Below, piece by piece: positions 19,508 through 28,156 of a DNA stretch of 64,000 nt. This stretch comes from an uncultured Sulfitobacter sp. GTDB taxonomy: Bacteria > Pseudomonadota > Alphaproteobacteria > Rhodobacterales > Rhodobacteraceae. The position numbers and the translations under genes are program-made. The first letter of the stretch is position 1. Each line of letters starts with the position of its first letter. Under the pieces are notes generated by a model, which was not told where the DNA came from, did not search any database, and saw only the letters and a program-made list of their open reading frames with translations. The stretch spans positions 19,122 to 83,121 of the forward strand of contig CALFWM010000046.1 in assembly GCA_937928635.1 (NCBI GenBank), in the 5' to 3' direction.

Positions 19508-19891
19508 GTGGGCATTTTCAACACCATCTTTCGCGCTTTGACCTGGTGGGAGGGGCAGACCCTGAACACACAGCTATTCACCTGGCGCAAAGGGGCCAAG
19601 GTGGGCGAGGATGATCAGGGCAACATCTATTATCGCAATGCCGACGACAGCAAGCGTTGGGTTATCTACAATGGCGATATGGAGGCAAGCCGGGTCAGCC
19701 CCGACTGGCACGGCTGGTTGCATCATACCTGGGCAGAGCCGCCCACAGATAAGCCATTGGTCAAGAAATCATGGGAAAAGCCCCATGTTGAAAACCAGAC
19801 CGGGACGGCGATGGCCTATGCGCCAGCGGGATCGATCCGGCAAGCCAATCCGGCCGACCGGTCAGATTATGAACCCTGGGTTCCAGAGTGA
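19508..19891 (+). CDS. NDUFA12-family NADH:ubiquinone oxidoreductase accessory subunit
   Basis: Protein of 127 residues homologous to the mitochondrial complex I subunit B17.2/NDUFA12, which alphaproteobacteria share. Seen: [33 protein letters not shown]-like [15 protein letters not shown], and [10 protein letters not shown]. It binds the peripheral arm of complex I on the cytoplasmic face. The start is GTG after GGAGG. The DUF2155 gene follows 36 bases later on the same strand, an arrangement common in this group. Confidence 0.92.
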   Translation: MGIFNTIFRALTWWEGQTLNTQLFTWRKGAKVGEDDQGNIYYRNADDSKRWVIYNGDMEASRVSPDWHGWLHHTWAEPPTDKPLVKKSWEKPHVENQTGTAMAYAPAGSIRQANPADRSDYEPWVPE

Positions 19892-19927
19892 ACCTTGCCG
19901 TTACAGGCAGTGGCACATAACGGGTGA

Positions 19928-20290
19928 ATGTCCGTGTTTAAGTACCTCATTCCATTTACGTTTTTAACCGCCGTTGGCGCGGAGGCGCAGCAGGTCACCG
20001 CCGCCTCTGGCGGGGTGCTGCGGGTGCTTGATAAGACCTCCGGGCAGACTTCTGATCTGGAGGTGACCACGGGCGGGATGGTGCGGGTCGGCAACCTTGA
20101 GGTTGTTATGAACGAATGCCGCTATCCGGCGGGCAACCCCTCTGGCAATGCCTATGCCGCGCTGGAAATATCCGAGCGGGGCCGTCAGGGCAGGTTGTTT
20201 TCCGGCTGGATGATCGCCTCTGCGCCAGCGCTGTCGGCACTGGAGCACGCGCGTTACGACGTTTGGGTCATCCGCTGTACAACCTCCTGA
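19928..20290 (+). CDS. DUF2155 domain-containing exported protein
   Basis: Small protein of 120 residues with signal peptide MSVFKYLIPFTFLTAVGAEAQ. The domain is recognised by ASGGVLRVLDKTSGQTSDLEV, MNECRYPAGNPSGNAYAALEI and FSGWMIASAPALSALEHARYDVWVIRC. Two cysteines (in NECRYP and VIRCTT) may form a disulfide. Function unknown; the family sits beside NDUFA12 and aat in many alphaproteobacteria. Its last 37 bases overlap the convergent aat gene. Confidence 0.88.
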   Translation: MSVFKYLIPFTFLTAVGAEAQQVTAASGGVLRVLDKTSGQTSDLEVTTGGMVRVGNLEVVMNECRYPAGNPSGNAYAALEISERGRQGRLFSGWMIASAPALSALEHARYDVWVIRCTTS

Positions 20291-20889
20291 AGGGAGGCGG
20301 GGGCAGGATCGCCAAACTGCGCGTGGCCCTCAAGCGCTTGTTCCAGCTTCAGATGATATTGCGCCCGCGTGATTTCCTGCGCCCCCAGCGAGGCGAGGTG
20401 TTCCGTCAGAAACTGCGTGTCAAACAGCGTGAACCCCGCGCGACGCAGACGATCCACCAGTGCCGCCAGCGCCATTTTGGAGGCGTTGGTGCGGCGCGAA
20501 AACATGCTTTCGCCAAAAAATGCGGTGCCCAGTGTCACGCCGTAAACGCCGCCCACCAGTTCTGTACTGTCATAGATTTCAAGCGAATGCGCATGACCAT
20601 TGTCATGTAATTTATTGTAAAGGCTAAAGATTTCATCGTTGATCCAGGTGTCCACCCGATCTGCGCAGCCCGCAACAACGCCATTGAAATCACGGTTAAT
20701 AGCCATCTCAAACGCGCTGGTCCGCATGGCCTTGCGCAAGGAACGTGAGATGTGAAACCCCTCCAGCGGCATCACGCCCCGGCGGCGGGGGTCCACCCAA
20801 AACACCTCCCGGTCGTGCCTGTTTTCTGCCATCGGAAAGATGCCGATGGAATAGCCATGCAGCACCATGTCCAGGGTCAGCTCTGACAT
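20254..20889 (-). CDS. aat: Leucyl/phenylalanyl-tRNA--protein transferase
   Basis: N-end rule enzyme of 211 residues that adds Leu or Phe to proteins with N-terminal Arg or Lys, marking them for ClpA/ClpS-ClpP. Motifs: YSIGIFPMAE, VFWVDPRRRGVMPLEGFHISRSLRK, and GGVYGVTLGTAFFGESMFSR (catalytic region), then LFDTQFLTEHLASLGA. Overlaps the DUF2155 stop convergently by 37 bases. It lies 6 bases after accC and is probably read through from the acc operon. Confidence 0.95.
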   Translation of the reverse strand: MSELTLDMVLHGYSIGIFPMAENRHDREVFWVDPRRRGVMPLEGFHISRSLRKAMRTSAFEMAINRDFNGVVAGCADRVDTWINDEIFSLYNKLHDNGHAHSLEIYDSTELVGGVYGVTLGTAFFGESMFSRRTNASKMALAALVDRLRRAGFTLFDTQFLTEHLASLGAQEITRAQYHLKLEQALEGHAQFGDPAPASLQEVVQRMTQTS

Positions 20890-20895
20890 CGGGCT

Positions 20896-22248
20896 TCAGC
20901 TGTCCCCGAGATTGGTCTCCAACCAATGCTCCAGCCAGTGGATGTTGTACTCACCGGTTTGCACGGCCTCTTCGGCCAGCAGCGCGTGAAACAGCGGAAT
21001 GGTTGTGTCGATCCCGTCGATGATCAGCTCACCCAAGGCGCGGCCTAGGCGCGAGAGCGCTTCGGGGCGGTCGCGGCCATGCACGATCAGTTTGCCAATC
21101 AGACTGTCGTAATAGGGCGGGATTGAATAACCGTCATAAAGCGCTGAATCCATCCGCACGCCCAGCCCACCGGGGGCATGATACTGGCTGATCCGACCGG
21201 GTGAGGGGCGAAAATCAGGCAGTTTTTCTGCATTCAGGCGCACCTCAATGGCGTGACCGTTGATTTTGAGGTTCTCTTGGGTGAACTCCATCGGCAGCCC
21301 TGCGGCCACCCGAATTTGTTCGCGCACAAGATCCACGCCAAAGATGCCTTCGGTTACCGGGTGTTCCACCTGAAGGCGGGTGTTCATTTCGATGAAATAG
21401 AACTCCCCGTTTTCGTAGAGAAACTCGATAGTGCCCGCGCCAATGTAGTTGATATCAGCCATCGCATCCGCACAGGTTTTCCCGATACGCGCGCGTTCTT
21501 CGGGGCTGATCGCGGGGCCGGGGGCCTCTTCAAACACCTTTTGATGGCGCCGCTGCAACGAGCAATCCCGCTCACCCAGATGCACCGCGCGGCCCTTGCC
21601 GTCACCAAAGACCTGAATTTCGATGTGGCGCGGGGTGGTCAGATATTTTTCAATGTAAACTTCGTCATTGCCAAAGTTCGATTTGCCCTCCGCGCGCGCA
21701 GTCAGGAAGGCCTTTTCCATGTCATCGGCAGAGGTGGCCACCTTCATGCCTTTGCCGCCGCCGCCTGCCGTGGCTTTGATGATCACCGGGTAGCCCATTT
21801 CGGCACCCAGTTTCCTGGCCTCTTCAACCGATCCGACACCCCCTTCGGAGCCGGGCACGCAAGGCACACCCAGCTTTTTCATGGTGTCCTTGGCGGTGAT
21901 CTTGTCGCCCATGACGCGGATGTGTTCGGCGGTCGGGCCAATAAAGGTCAGGCCATGATCCTGAATGATCTGCACAAAATTGGCGTTTTCCGACAGGAAC
22001 CCGTACCCGGGGTGGATCGCCTCTGCGCCGGTGATTTCACAGGCCGCAATGATCGCAGGGATCGATAGATAGGAGTGTTGGGATGAGGGCGGGCCGATGC
22101 ACACGCTTTCATCCGCCATGCGCACATGCATCGCGTCGCTGTCTGCGGTGGAATGCACGGCCACAGACCCAATGCCCATTTCACGCGCTGCACGGATGAC
22201 CCGCAGGGCAATTTCACCTCGGTTCGCGACAAGGATTTTTTTAAACAT
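20896..22248 (-). CDS. accC: Acetyl-CoA carboxylase biotin carboxylase subunit
   Basis: Biotin carboxylase of 450 residues, first half-reaction of malonyl-CoA formation. ATP-grasp motifs: [14 protein letters not shown] glycine loop near residue 160, [30 protein letters not shown] near residue 285. N terminus [22 protein letters not shown] is standard. Lies 10 bases after accB in one operon with aat. Confidence 0.97.
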   Translation of the reverse strand: MFKKILVANRGEIALRVIRAAREMGIGSVAVHSTADSDAMHVRMADESVCIGPPSSQHSYLSIPAIIAACEITGAEAIHPGYGFLSENANFVQIIQDHGLTFIGPTAEHIRVMGDKITAKDTMKKLGVPCVPGSEGGVGSVEEARKLGAEMGYPVIIKATAGGGGKGMKVATSADDMEKAFLTARAEGKSNFGNDEVYIEKYLTTPRHIEIQVFGDGKGRAVHLGERDCSLQRRHQKVFEEAPGPAISPEERARIGKTCADAMADINYIGAGTIEFLYENGEFYFIEMNTRLQVEHPVTEGIFGVDLVREQIRVAAGLPMEFTQENLKINGHAIEVRLNAEKLPDFRPSPGRISQYHAPGGLGVRMDSALYDGYSIPPYYDSLIGKLIVHGRDRPEALSRLGRALGELIIDGIDTTIPLFHALLAEEAVQTGEYNIHWLEHWLETNLGDS

Positions 22249-22258
22249 GTCGCGCGCC

Positions 22259-22759
22259 CTATTCGACGATCACAAGGGGGGCACCAAATTCAACCGCGTC
22301 CCCGTCACCAACCAGAATGCGTTTGACGGTGCCGGATTTGGGGGCCGGGATATGGTTCATGGTTTTCATGGCCTCAACGATCAGCAGGGTGTCGCCCTCA
22401 CTGACGGACGCGCCGACAGAGATAAACGCCGAGGCGCCGGGTTCGGCCTGCATGTAAATTGTGCCCACCATGGGGGATGTCACGGCACCGGGGTGATCGG
22501 CAGGGTCAGAGCCCGCGGCCTCCGCCGCAGGGGCAGCAGCAGGGGCAGGGGCCGCAACCGGGGCGGCGGCAGGGGCCGCAACCTGAACCGGGGCTTGCGC
22601 CATGACCTGTTGCGCAGGCTTGCGGCTGACACGCACGTTCAGACCATCATCCTGACCATATTCGCGTTTGACCTGCAGCTCAGTGAGGTCATTTTCGTTC
22701 AGCAATTCGGCCAGTGCCCGGATAAAGGCAACATCTGCATCATGGGTGCTTTTTGTCAT
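22259..22759 (-). CDS. accB: Acetyl-CoA carboxylase biotin carboxyl carrier protein
   Basis: Biotin carrier of 166 residues. The C-terminal biotinyl domain has the [13 protein letters not shown] motif, whose lysine carries biotin (about residue 132). The N-terminal 50 residues form the usual dimer/helper segment, joined by an Ala/Pro linker of about 40 residues. The start is chosen at the ATG giving [20 protein letters not shown]; a longer frame to 22861 is spurious upstream sequence. Confidence 0.96.
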   Translation of the reverse strand: MTKSTHDADVAFIRALAELLNENDLTELQVKREYGQDDGLNVRVSRKPAQQVMAQAPVQVAAPAAAPVAAPAPAAAPAAEAAGSDPADHPGAVTSPMVGTIYMQAEPGASAFISVGASVSEGDTLLIVEAMKTMNHIPAPKSGTVKRILVGDGDAVEFGAPLVIVE

Positions 22760-22870
22760 AATTTCCTCGGTATGTCCTGTCTTTCGGCACGTTGGCGGTG
22801 CTCTGATCTGGCAGTACATATAGGGTATGCGACGCACCATGGAAAGATGGCTTTGGCGCAAGGGGTCCGT

Positions 22871-23479
22871 TCAAGGCAGCCGGGTGCGTTTTAGCTGGAT
22901 AAATACCACTTTTGCGCCCGTCAGTGCCATCAGCAGGCACAGCAGTGCCTTTGTCACCGTTTCCATCGCGCCCTCAATCAGCAGGGCATGGGCAAGCGTG
23001 CCAGCAATGATCACGGTTGCAAAACAAAGGTGGATCAGCCGCCACAGGGCAGGGCGCAGCCGCAAGCGTCGGCGCAGCGTGGCAAACAGGGCAGAGCCAA
23101 AGACCGCGATCATTGCGATGACACCCCAAAGCGAAAAGGGTGTGGGGGAGCGCAGGAGCAATGCGTCGATCACATCGGGGGGGCTGGTGATCCAGAGACC
23201 CGCCACATGCAGGACAATCAGCAGCACCAATGCCCTGCCCATCCAACGGTGCACCCGACGCGCCGTCAGCGTATGCAAGCTCGGCAACAGATTGGCAGCC
23301 AGCAAGGGTTGGACAAGGAGCAGCGGCAAGGCCAGAATGCCCGCAAAGCCACCCAGAATGTAAATCGGATCACGCCAGGCCAGCAGAGGGCTGGCCATCG
23401 CCATCGCGACAGGGATCGCGGTGGCCAGACCCAGACCCGCCCAGACCGCAAAGACATGCAAAGGGCGCGGGCGGGCCAT
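22871..23479 (-). CDS. Ferric-reductase-like transmembrane haem protein
   Basis: Integral membrane protein of 202 residues with about six hydrophobic helices. Two paired histidines are seen: SLHTLTARRVHRWMGRALVLLIVLH and RLIHLCFATVIIAGTLAH, each spaced to bind b-type haem across the membrane, as in ferric-reductase-like domains (FRD, MsrQ, NOX). No FAD/NAD domain is attached. It begins 4 bases after the Tat-exported gene upstream, so the two are one transcript and the membrane protein may move electrons to it or across the membrane. Direction and donor unknown. Confidence 0.75.
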   Translation of the reverse strand: MARPRPLHVFAVWAGLGLATAIPVAMAMASPLLAWRDPIYILGGFAGILALPLLLVQPLLAANLLPSLHTLTARRVHRWMGRALVLLIVLHVAGLWITSPPDVIDALLLRSPTPFSLWGVIAMIAVFGSALFATLRRRLRLRPALWRLIHLCFATVIIAGTLAHALLIEGAMETVTKALLCLLMALTGAKVVFIQLKRTRLP

Positions 23480-23483
23480 GGGG

Positions 23484-23972
23484 TCAGGCCGGGGTCAGCA
23501 CAAAATCCACATGCAATGTGGTGTCAGAGGCGCTGTTCATCAAAGGGCGCAGAAACACGGTTTCAAAATCGCCGCTGTCATAGGCCAGATGCGCATGGGG
23601 TTGGCCAAAGGCGGGCACGATCTGTGGCATTTCGAGGCGAAAGAGACCATCTGCGTCCGTCAGGGTTGCGCCATGGCTTTGCGGGTCGCGTTCGTGCCCT
23701 TCGGTGGTGTGGGCCCACATCTGGATGCGTTGCCCTTGCAGCGCGGCACCGTCACCGGCGCGCCGCACCGAGCCCGTCATCCAGAAGCCCCCATTGCCGA
23801 TGCGGTCAACAATCGGTGCGTTGGGGCGATAATTGTTGGCCCCGCCGCGCATGGTTTTTGTGGGAGCAAGGCCCTGCGTGCGGGCGGGGCTGATGAGGCC
23901 CGACAGGCCAGTGACGCCCATGGCGCCAGCCGCCAAAAGGAGACTGCGTCTTGTGTTGGTGAGCTGGGCCAT
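23484..23972 (-). CDS. Tat-exported intradiol-dioxygenase-like protein
   Basis: Protein of 162 residues with a twin-arginine signal (NTRRSLLLAAGAMGVTG). The mature part resembles the catalytic beta-sandwich of intradiol dioxygenases: GSVRRAGDGAALQGQRIQMWAHTTEGH, ATLTDADGLFRLEMPQIVPAFGQPHAHLAY. It is shorter than catechol dioxygenases and lacks the N-terminal helical domain. The usual two Tyr plus two His iron site is only partly visible, with HAH near residue 125. Coupled to the haem membrane protein. Could bind a metal in the periplasm; catalysis unproven. Confidence 0.65.
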   Translation of the reverse strand: MAQLTNTRRSLLLAAGAMGVTGLSGLISPARTQGLAPTKTMRGGANNYRPNAPIVDRIGNGGFWMTGSVRRAGDGAALQGQRIQMWAHTTEGHERDPQSHGATLTDADGLFRLEMPQIVPAFGQPHAHLAYDSGDFETVFLRPLMNSASDTTLHVDFVLTPA

Positions 23973-24064
23973 CTTGGATCTCCTTTGTGGTACCGTTTAG
24001 GTCGATCCAAAGATAGGGCGGTTGGCGCAGAGGTAAAATCACAACTTCATCACCTGCACTGGGG

Positions 24065-24140
24065 GCCGCCAAGCCGGGGCTTGGCGGATGAGGGTTTTCC
24101 ACCCTCATACTCCCGGAGGAAGAGTGAGGGCCAGAAAGAG
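24065..24140. repeat. Dispersed double-hairpin repeat, copy 1
   Basis: 76 bases: a GCCAAGCC/GGCTTGGC hairpin, then GAGGGTTTTCCACCCTC, then a GGCCAGAAAGAG tail. The first 52 bases are identical to 40468-40519 in copy 2. Both copies lie just past the 3' end of minus-strand genes (here livF), so they may act as transcript ends. The spacer 23973-24162 holds no gene. Confidence 0.8.
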
Positions 24141-24162
24141 GAAGGTGCTGCGCGGCGGGTGC

Positions 24163-24915
24163 TTAGATGGCGAGGTATTCCGCGCGCAGTTCGGCGTTGT
24201 CCAGCACTTCGGCGGCGGTGCCGTCAAAGACAATGCCGCCCGTGTCCAGGATCACCGCGCGGTCCGCCAGTTGCAGGGCGCGCACCGCGTTTTGTTCCAC
24301 AAGGATCGTGGTCAGGCCCTGATCGCGGATCACATTCAATGTCTTCTCGATTTCATCCACGATGACCGGGGCGAGGCCCTCATAGGGTTCATCCAGCAAC
24401 AGAACCTTGATGTCACGGGCCAAGGCGCGGGCAATAGAGAGCATCTGTTGCTCCCCTCCTGAAAGGGTCACGCCGTCCTGGTTTTTGCGCTCTCCCAGAC
24501 GGGGGAAAAGGTCATAGAGACGCTCAAGCGACCAGCCGATGGGTGGGGCGATCTGGGCCAGTTTCAGGTTTTCCTCAACCGTCAGGCCCGGGATGATGCG
24601 GCGGTCTTCGGGGACAAGGCCCAGACCCGCCTGTGACGCCTCATGTGATTTCATACTGTGCAGGGGCTGGTGGTCGAGCCAGATTTCACCCTTGCGGGCC
24701 TCGGGCTCTTCAAGCCGTGCAATGGCCCGCAAGGTTGAGGTTTTACCCGCCCCGTTGCGGCCCAGAAGCGCGAGGATTTCGCCCTCGTGCACATTAAAGG
24801 AAATGCCCTGCACGATGTAGCTTTCGCCGTAATAGGCGTGCAAATCCCAGACCGACAAAAAGGCGGGCGCGGTGGTGGCGTGGTTGGCGTTTTTTTCCAT
24901 CGTTTGGGTGCTCAT
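24163..24915 (-). CDS. livF: Branched-chain amino acid-type ABC transporter ATP-binding protein LivF
   Basis: ATPase of 250 residues. Walker A GRNGAGKTS near residue 52, LSGGEQQMLSIARAL signature, LLLDEPYEGLAP Walker B and VEQN switch-like motif are those of LivF. Last gene of a five-gene importer (livK, livH, livM, livG, livF in transcription order). 83 bases with REP-like palindromes separate it from livG, unusual within such an operon. Substrate need not be leucine; this family also takes urea, amides and aromatic acids. Confidence 0.9.
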   Translation of the reverse strand: MSTQTMEKNANHATTAPAFLSVWDLHAYYGESYIVQGISFNVHEGEILALLGRNGAGKTSTLRAIARLEEPEARKGEIWLDHQPLHSMKSHEASQAGLGLVPEDRRIIPGLTVEENLKLAQIAPPIGWSLERLYDLFPRLGERKNQDGVTLSGGEQQMLSIARALARDIKVLLLDEPYEGLAPVIVDEIEKTLNVIRDQGLTTILVEQNAVRALQLADRAVILDTGGIVFDGTAAEVLDNAELRAEYLAI

Positions 24916-24934
24916 GTGATTTTCCTGGGGCGGG

Positions 24935-24993
24935 GGCGGGCTCTAGCCCGCCTTACGGGGGAATGGTATTGTAAGGCGGGCGTGTCGCCCGCC
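24935..24993. repeat. Paired GC-rich palindromes between livG and livF
   Basis: Two stems, GGCGGGCTCTAGCCCGCC (24935-24952) and GGCGGGCGTGTCGCCCGCC (24975-24993), face each other across GCCCGCCTTAC..GTAAGGCGGGC, so a larger alternative cruciform is also possible. The same unit occurs after clpX. No T-run follows, so it looks like a REP-type mRNA-stability element rather than a terminator. Confidence 0.7.
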
Positions 24994-24998
24994 ATTCG

Positions 24999-25763
24999 TC
25001 AGGCGGCGTCCTGGGTTTCGCCAAGGTAGGCTTCGCGCACCTTGGGGTGGCCTTTGATGTTGTCAGGCGTGTCTTCCACCAACGGGGTGCCCTGGGCCAG
25101 CACCGTGATGCGCTCGGCCAGTGAAAACACCACATGCATGTCGTGTTCAATAATGGCGATGGTGATGTCACGCTCTTCCTTGATGCGTTTCAGCAGATCA
25201 ATGGTGTTGTTGGTGTCTGCGCGCGCCATGCCCGCCGTGGGTTCATCCAGCAACAGCAAACGCGGGTCTTGCGCGAGGCACATCGCGATCTCAAGGCGGC
25301 GCTTGTCCCCGCGCGACATCGAGGCCGAGTGATCGTCACGGTGATCAATCAGGTTCATGTCCTCCAGCATATGCTCTGCTTTTTCGATCACATCGCGCTG
25401 CTGTGTGATGGAGGCAATGGCGTTCATTTCAAACGATCCATCCCGTTTGGCAAAGCAGGGGATCAGCATGTTTTCCATCACCGTCAGATCGCCAAAAATC
25501 TCCGGTGTCTGAAACACGCGGGAAATGCCCATCTGGTTGATCTCATAGGGTTTGCGCCCCAGCACGGATTGCCCGTCAAACATGACAGATCCGGTATCCG
25601 GGATCAGCTTTCCCACCAGCACGTTCAGCAGGGTCGATTTACCCGCCCCGTTGGGGCCGATGATCGCATGCACGGAATTCTCCGCCACGCTCAGGTTCAC
25701 GTCTCCCAGGGCCTGCAGGCCGCCAAAGCGTTTGTTGATATTCTTGACGTCGAGAATAGCCAT
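24999..25763 (-). CDS. livG: Branched-chain amino acid-type ABC transporter ATP-binding protein LivG
   Basis: ATPase of 254 residues. Walker A GPNGAGKSTLL near residue 36, SRGDKRRLEIAMCLA in place of the usual LSGGQQ signature, LLLLDEPTAGMARADT Walker B, and IEHDMHVVFSLAERI switch. The MSRGDKRRLE signature is typical of a LivG subgroup that handles urea or short amides, so the natural substrate may be of that sort; this is inference. livM follows 12 bases upstream in the same operon. Confidence 0.88.
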   Translation of the reverse strand: MAILDVKNINKRFGGLQALGDVNLSVAENSVHAIIGPNGAGKSTLLNVLVGKLIPDTGSVMFDGQSVLGRKPYEINQMGISRVFQTPEIFGDLTVMENMLIPCFAKRDGSFEMNAIASITQQRDVIEKAEHMLEDMNLIDHRDDHSASMSRGDKRRLEIAMCLAQDPRLLLLDEPTAGMARADTNNTIDLLKRIKEERDITIAIIEHDMHVVFSLAERITVLAQGTPLVEDTPDNIKGHPKVREAYLGETQDAA

Positions 25764-25775
25764 TCTACCAGCTCC

Positions 25776-26981
25776 CTATTCTGCAGGTGTTTTGGAGGCG
25801 TCAGTTTCCTTGTCCGCCGCTTTCTTCTTGCGACCAAACAGGCGGGCGATGCGTTGGCCCCCTTCGACAAGGCCACCGGGCAAAAAGATCACCACAGCCA
25901 TGAACATCAGGCCCAGCGTCAGATGCCAGCCTTTGCCCACAAAGGGGTGCACGATAGTCACAAGGAAATCCTCAATCCCGTCAGGCATAAAGGCAAACCA
26001 CTGGTGCAGCACGTTGTCGTTGATCTTGGAAAAGATGTTTTCAAAGTACTTGATGAACCCCGCGCCCAGCACCGGACCAATCAAGGTGCCCGCACCGCCA
26101 AGGATGGTCATCAGCACCACTTCGCCACTTGCCGTCCACTGCATGCGCTCGGCACCCGCCAGCGGGTCCATCGCGGCCATCAGGCCACCGGCAAGACCCG
26201 CATACATGCCAGAGATTACAAAGGCCGCCAGCGTATAGGGGCGTGTGTTCAGGCCCGTGTAGTTCATCCGCTGCTGGTTGGATTTCACCGCCCGCAGCAT
26301 CATGCCAAAGGGCGAGCGGAAGATGCGGATTGACAGGTAAAAGGCCAGGATCATGCACAGACCGGCCAGATAATAGCCGACGTTAAAGGTGAACTGCCAG
26401 CCGCTCACAACCCATTCCGCACTGTCGCGCATCTCCATGCCCCACAGGCCCGGGGCCGGGATGTTGCCCCCCGCGTCGCGCGCACCGTCCAGGATGCGCG
26501 GATCGCTCAGCGCCGTTTGCAGGCCGGTTTCGCCCCCAGTGATCGGGGTCAGCACCGATGCCGCCAGAGCAAAGGCCATTTGCGCAAAGGCCAGTGTCAG
26601 GATTGAAAAGTAGATGCCGGAGCGACGCAGTGAGATAAAGCCGATCAGCAGGGCAAAGACACCCGCCACAATAACCGAGATCATGATCGCCGGGATCACG
26701 TTGATCGTCAGCAGTTTCAGCATCCAGACCGCCGCGTAGGACCCCGCACCAAGGAATGCCGCATGGCCAAAGGACAGATAGCCCGTCAGACCAAACAGGA
26801 TGTTGAACCCAATGGCAAAAATGCCAAAAATCACAAACCGTTGCATCAGGTCAGGATAGCCCGCATTGAACTGCGCCATCGCTGAATCGGTCGGAAACGG
26901 GTTCATCAGAAAGGGGGCGAATGCCACCAATGCGATCACGATAAAGAACAGACGGGTGTCTTTTGCGTTGAGACCAAACAT
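25776..26981 (-). CDS. livM: Branched-chain amino acid-type ABC transporter permease LivM
   Basis: Inner-membrane permease of 401 residues with about ten hydrophobic segments. [21 protein letters not shown] near residue 65 is the LivM signature, and [35 protein letters not shown] in the second half is the ATPase-coupling region. The C terminus is extended by a charged tail ([19 protein letters not shown]) of about 20 residues. Separated from livH by 4 bases. Confidence 0.92.
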   Translation of the reverse strand: MFGLNAKDTRLFFIVIALVAFAPFLMNPFPTDSAMAQFNAGYPDLMQRFVIFGIFAIGFNILFGLTGYLSFGHAAFLGAGSYAAVWMLKLLTINVIPAIMISVIVAGVFALLIGFISLRRSGIYFSILTLAFAQMAFALAASVLTPITGGETGLQTALSDPRILDGARDAGGNIPAPGLWGMEMRDSAEWVVSGWQFTFNVGYYLAGLCMILAFYLSIRIFRSPFGMMLRAVKSNQQRMNYTGLNTRPYTLAAFVISGMYAGLAGGLMAAMDPLAGAERMQWTASGEVVLMTILGGAGTLIGPVLGAGFIKYFENIFSKINDNVLHQWFAFMPDGIEDFLVTIVHPFVGKGWHLTLGLMFMAVVIFLPGGLVEGGQRIARLFGRKKKAADKETDASKTPAE

Positions 26982-26985
26982 GGGC

Positions 26986-28017
26986 TTATTCCTCCATCAC
27001 ACCGCGGCGGCCCATCAGGCCCCGTGGTCGGGTCAATAGGATAACGATGGCCGCCAGATAGATCACGATCTGGTTGATGCCGGGCAGGAACTCGATCACC
27101 TCGCGCATCGAGGCGAAACTTTGCAGAATGCCAAGCACAAATCCGGCCAGCACCGCACCGGGCAGAGAGCCCATGCCGCCCACAACCACCACCACAAAGG
27201 AGATCACGAGGAAGTCCATGCCCATGTGATAGTTGGGCGAGTTGATGGGCGTGTACATCACGCCCGCAAGACCCGCGACACAGGCCGCCAATCCAAACAT
27301 AATGGTAAAGCGTTTGTCGATGTCGATGCCCAACAGGCCCACGGTTTCGCGGTCCGCCATGCCAGCGCGCACCACCATGCCAAAGGTCGTGAATTGCAAG
27401 AACACAAAAACACCGGTGATCAGCAGGGCCGCAAAGGCAAAGTAGACCAGCCGCCAGTAGGGGTAGATGATGCGATTGGCGTCAAAGCCCAGCAAGACAC
27501 CAAAATCAAAGCTGCCTTTGAACACATCCGGGGCCGGGGCCGGGATCGGGTTGGCACCGTAGTAGGCCTTGATGATCTCTTGCAGAACAATCGCCAGACC
27601 GAAGGTCACCAATATCTGGTCCGCATGGGGGCGTTTGTAAAAGTGTTTGATCAGGCCGCGTTCCATCACGATGCCAATGATCAGCATCACCGGAATTGCA
27701 AACAGGATCGCCAGTGGCACCGACCAGTCGATGATCGTATTGGCCGCCGCCTCACCAAACCAATCCTGAATATAGGGCACCTGCACCTTCAGCGGATTGC
27801 CCAGAAAGTCCTTTTGGGATTCATCAATGACCGTGTGGCTGTAGGACAGGAGGCGCTGCAACGTCACCGTGCAGAACGCCCCGATCATAAACAGCGCGCC
27901 ATGGGCAAAATTGACCACACCCAACGTGCCAAAGATCAGCGTCAGACCCAGAGCGATCAACGCATATGCGGATCCCCCGTCCAGGCCGCTGAGAATTTGT
28001 AGAACAATTGCTTCCAT
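26986..28017 (-). CDS. livH: Branched-chain amino acid-type ABC transporter permease LivH
   Basis: Permease of 343 residues. [30 protein letters not shown] at the N terminus and [25 protein letters not shown] in the coupling loop are LivH marks. It is about 50 residues longer than E. coli LivH because of an inserted loop near residues 55-85. It follows livK after 139 bases that contain a strong hairpin. Confidence 0.92.
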   Translation of the reverse strand: MEAIVLQILSGLDGGSAYALIALGLTLIFGTLGVVNFAHGALFMIGAFCTVTLQRLLSYSHTVIDESQKDFLGNPLKVQVPYIQDWFGEAAANTIIDWSVPLAILFAIPVMLIIGIVMERGLIKHFYKRPHADQILVTFGLAIVLQEIIKAYYGANPIPAPAPDVFKGSFDFGVLLGFDANRIIYPYWRLVYFAFAALLITGVFVFLQFTTFGMVVRAGMADRETVGLLGIDIDKRFTIMFGLAACVAGLAGVMYTPINSPNYHMGMDFLVISFVVVVVGGMGSLPGAVLAGFVLGILQSFASMREVIEFLPGINQIVIYLAAIVILLTRPRGLMGRRGVMEE

Positions 28018-28118
28018 TGTACCCTACCCCAAAGAGTAATCGCACGGGCCTGCGATATGCGGCCCATCTGCTTATTTCCGGCGTGAAAGATTTCTTGGGC
28101 CCGAGGGGGCCATCAAGG

Positions 28119-28147
28119 GGCGCGACCCCAATCAACAGGGTCGCGCC
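28119..28147 (-). promoter_or_regulatory. Hairpin between livK and livH
   Basis: GGCGCGACCC-9 bases-GGGTCGCGCC is a perfect 10-pair stem directly after the livK stop. No T-run follows, so full termination is unlikely; such stems after a binding-protein gene are known to protect the upstream mRNA and lower expression of downstream permeases. Confidence 0.7.
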
Positions 28148-28156
28148 GCAGTTGGT

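Noticed and set aside
22871..23479. MsrQ annotation for the haem membrane protein
   Set aside because: The partner is not MsrP-like, so only the broader ferric-reductase-like label is supported.
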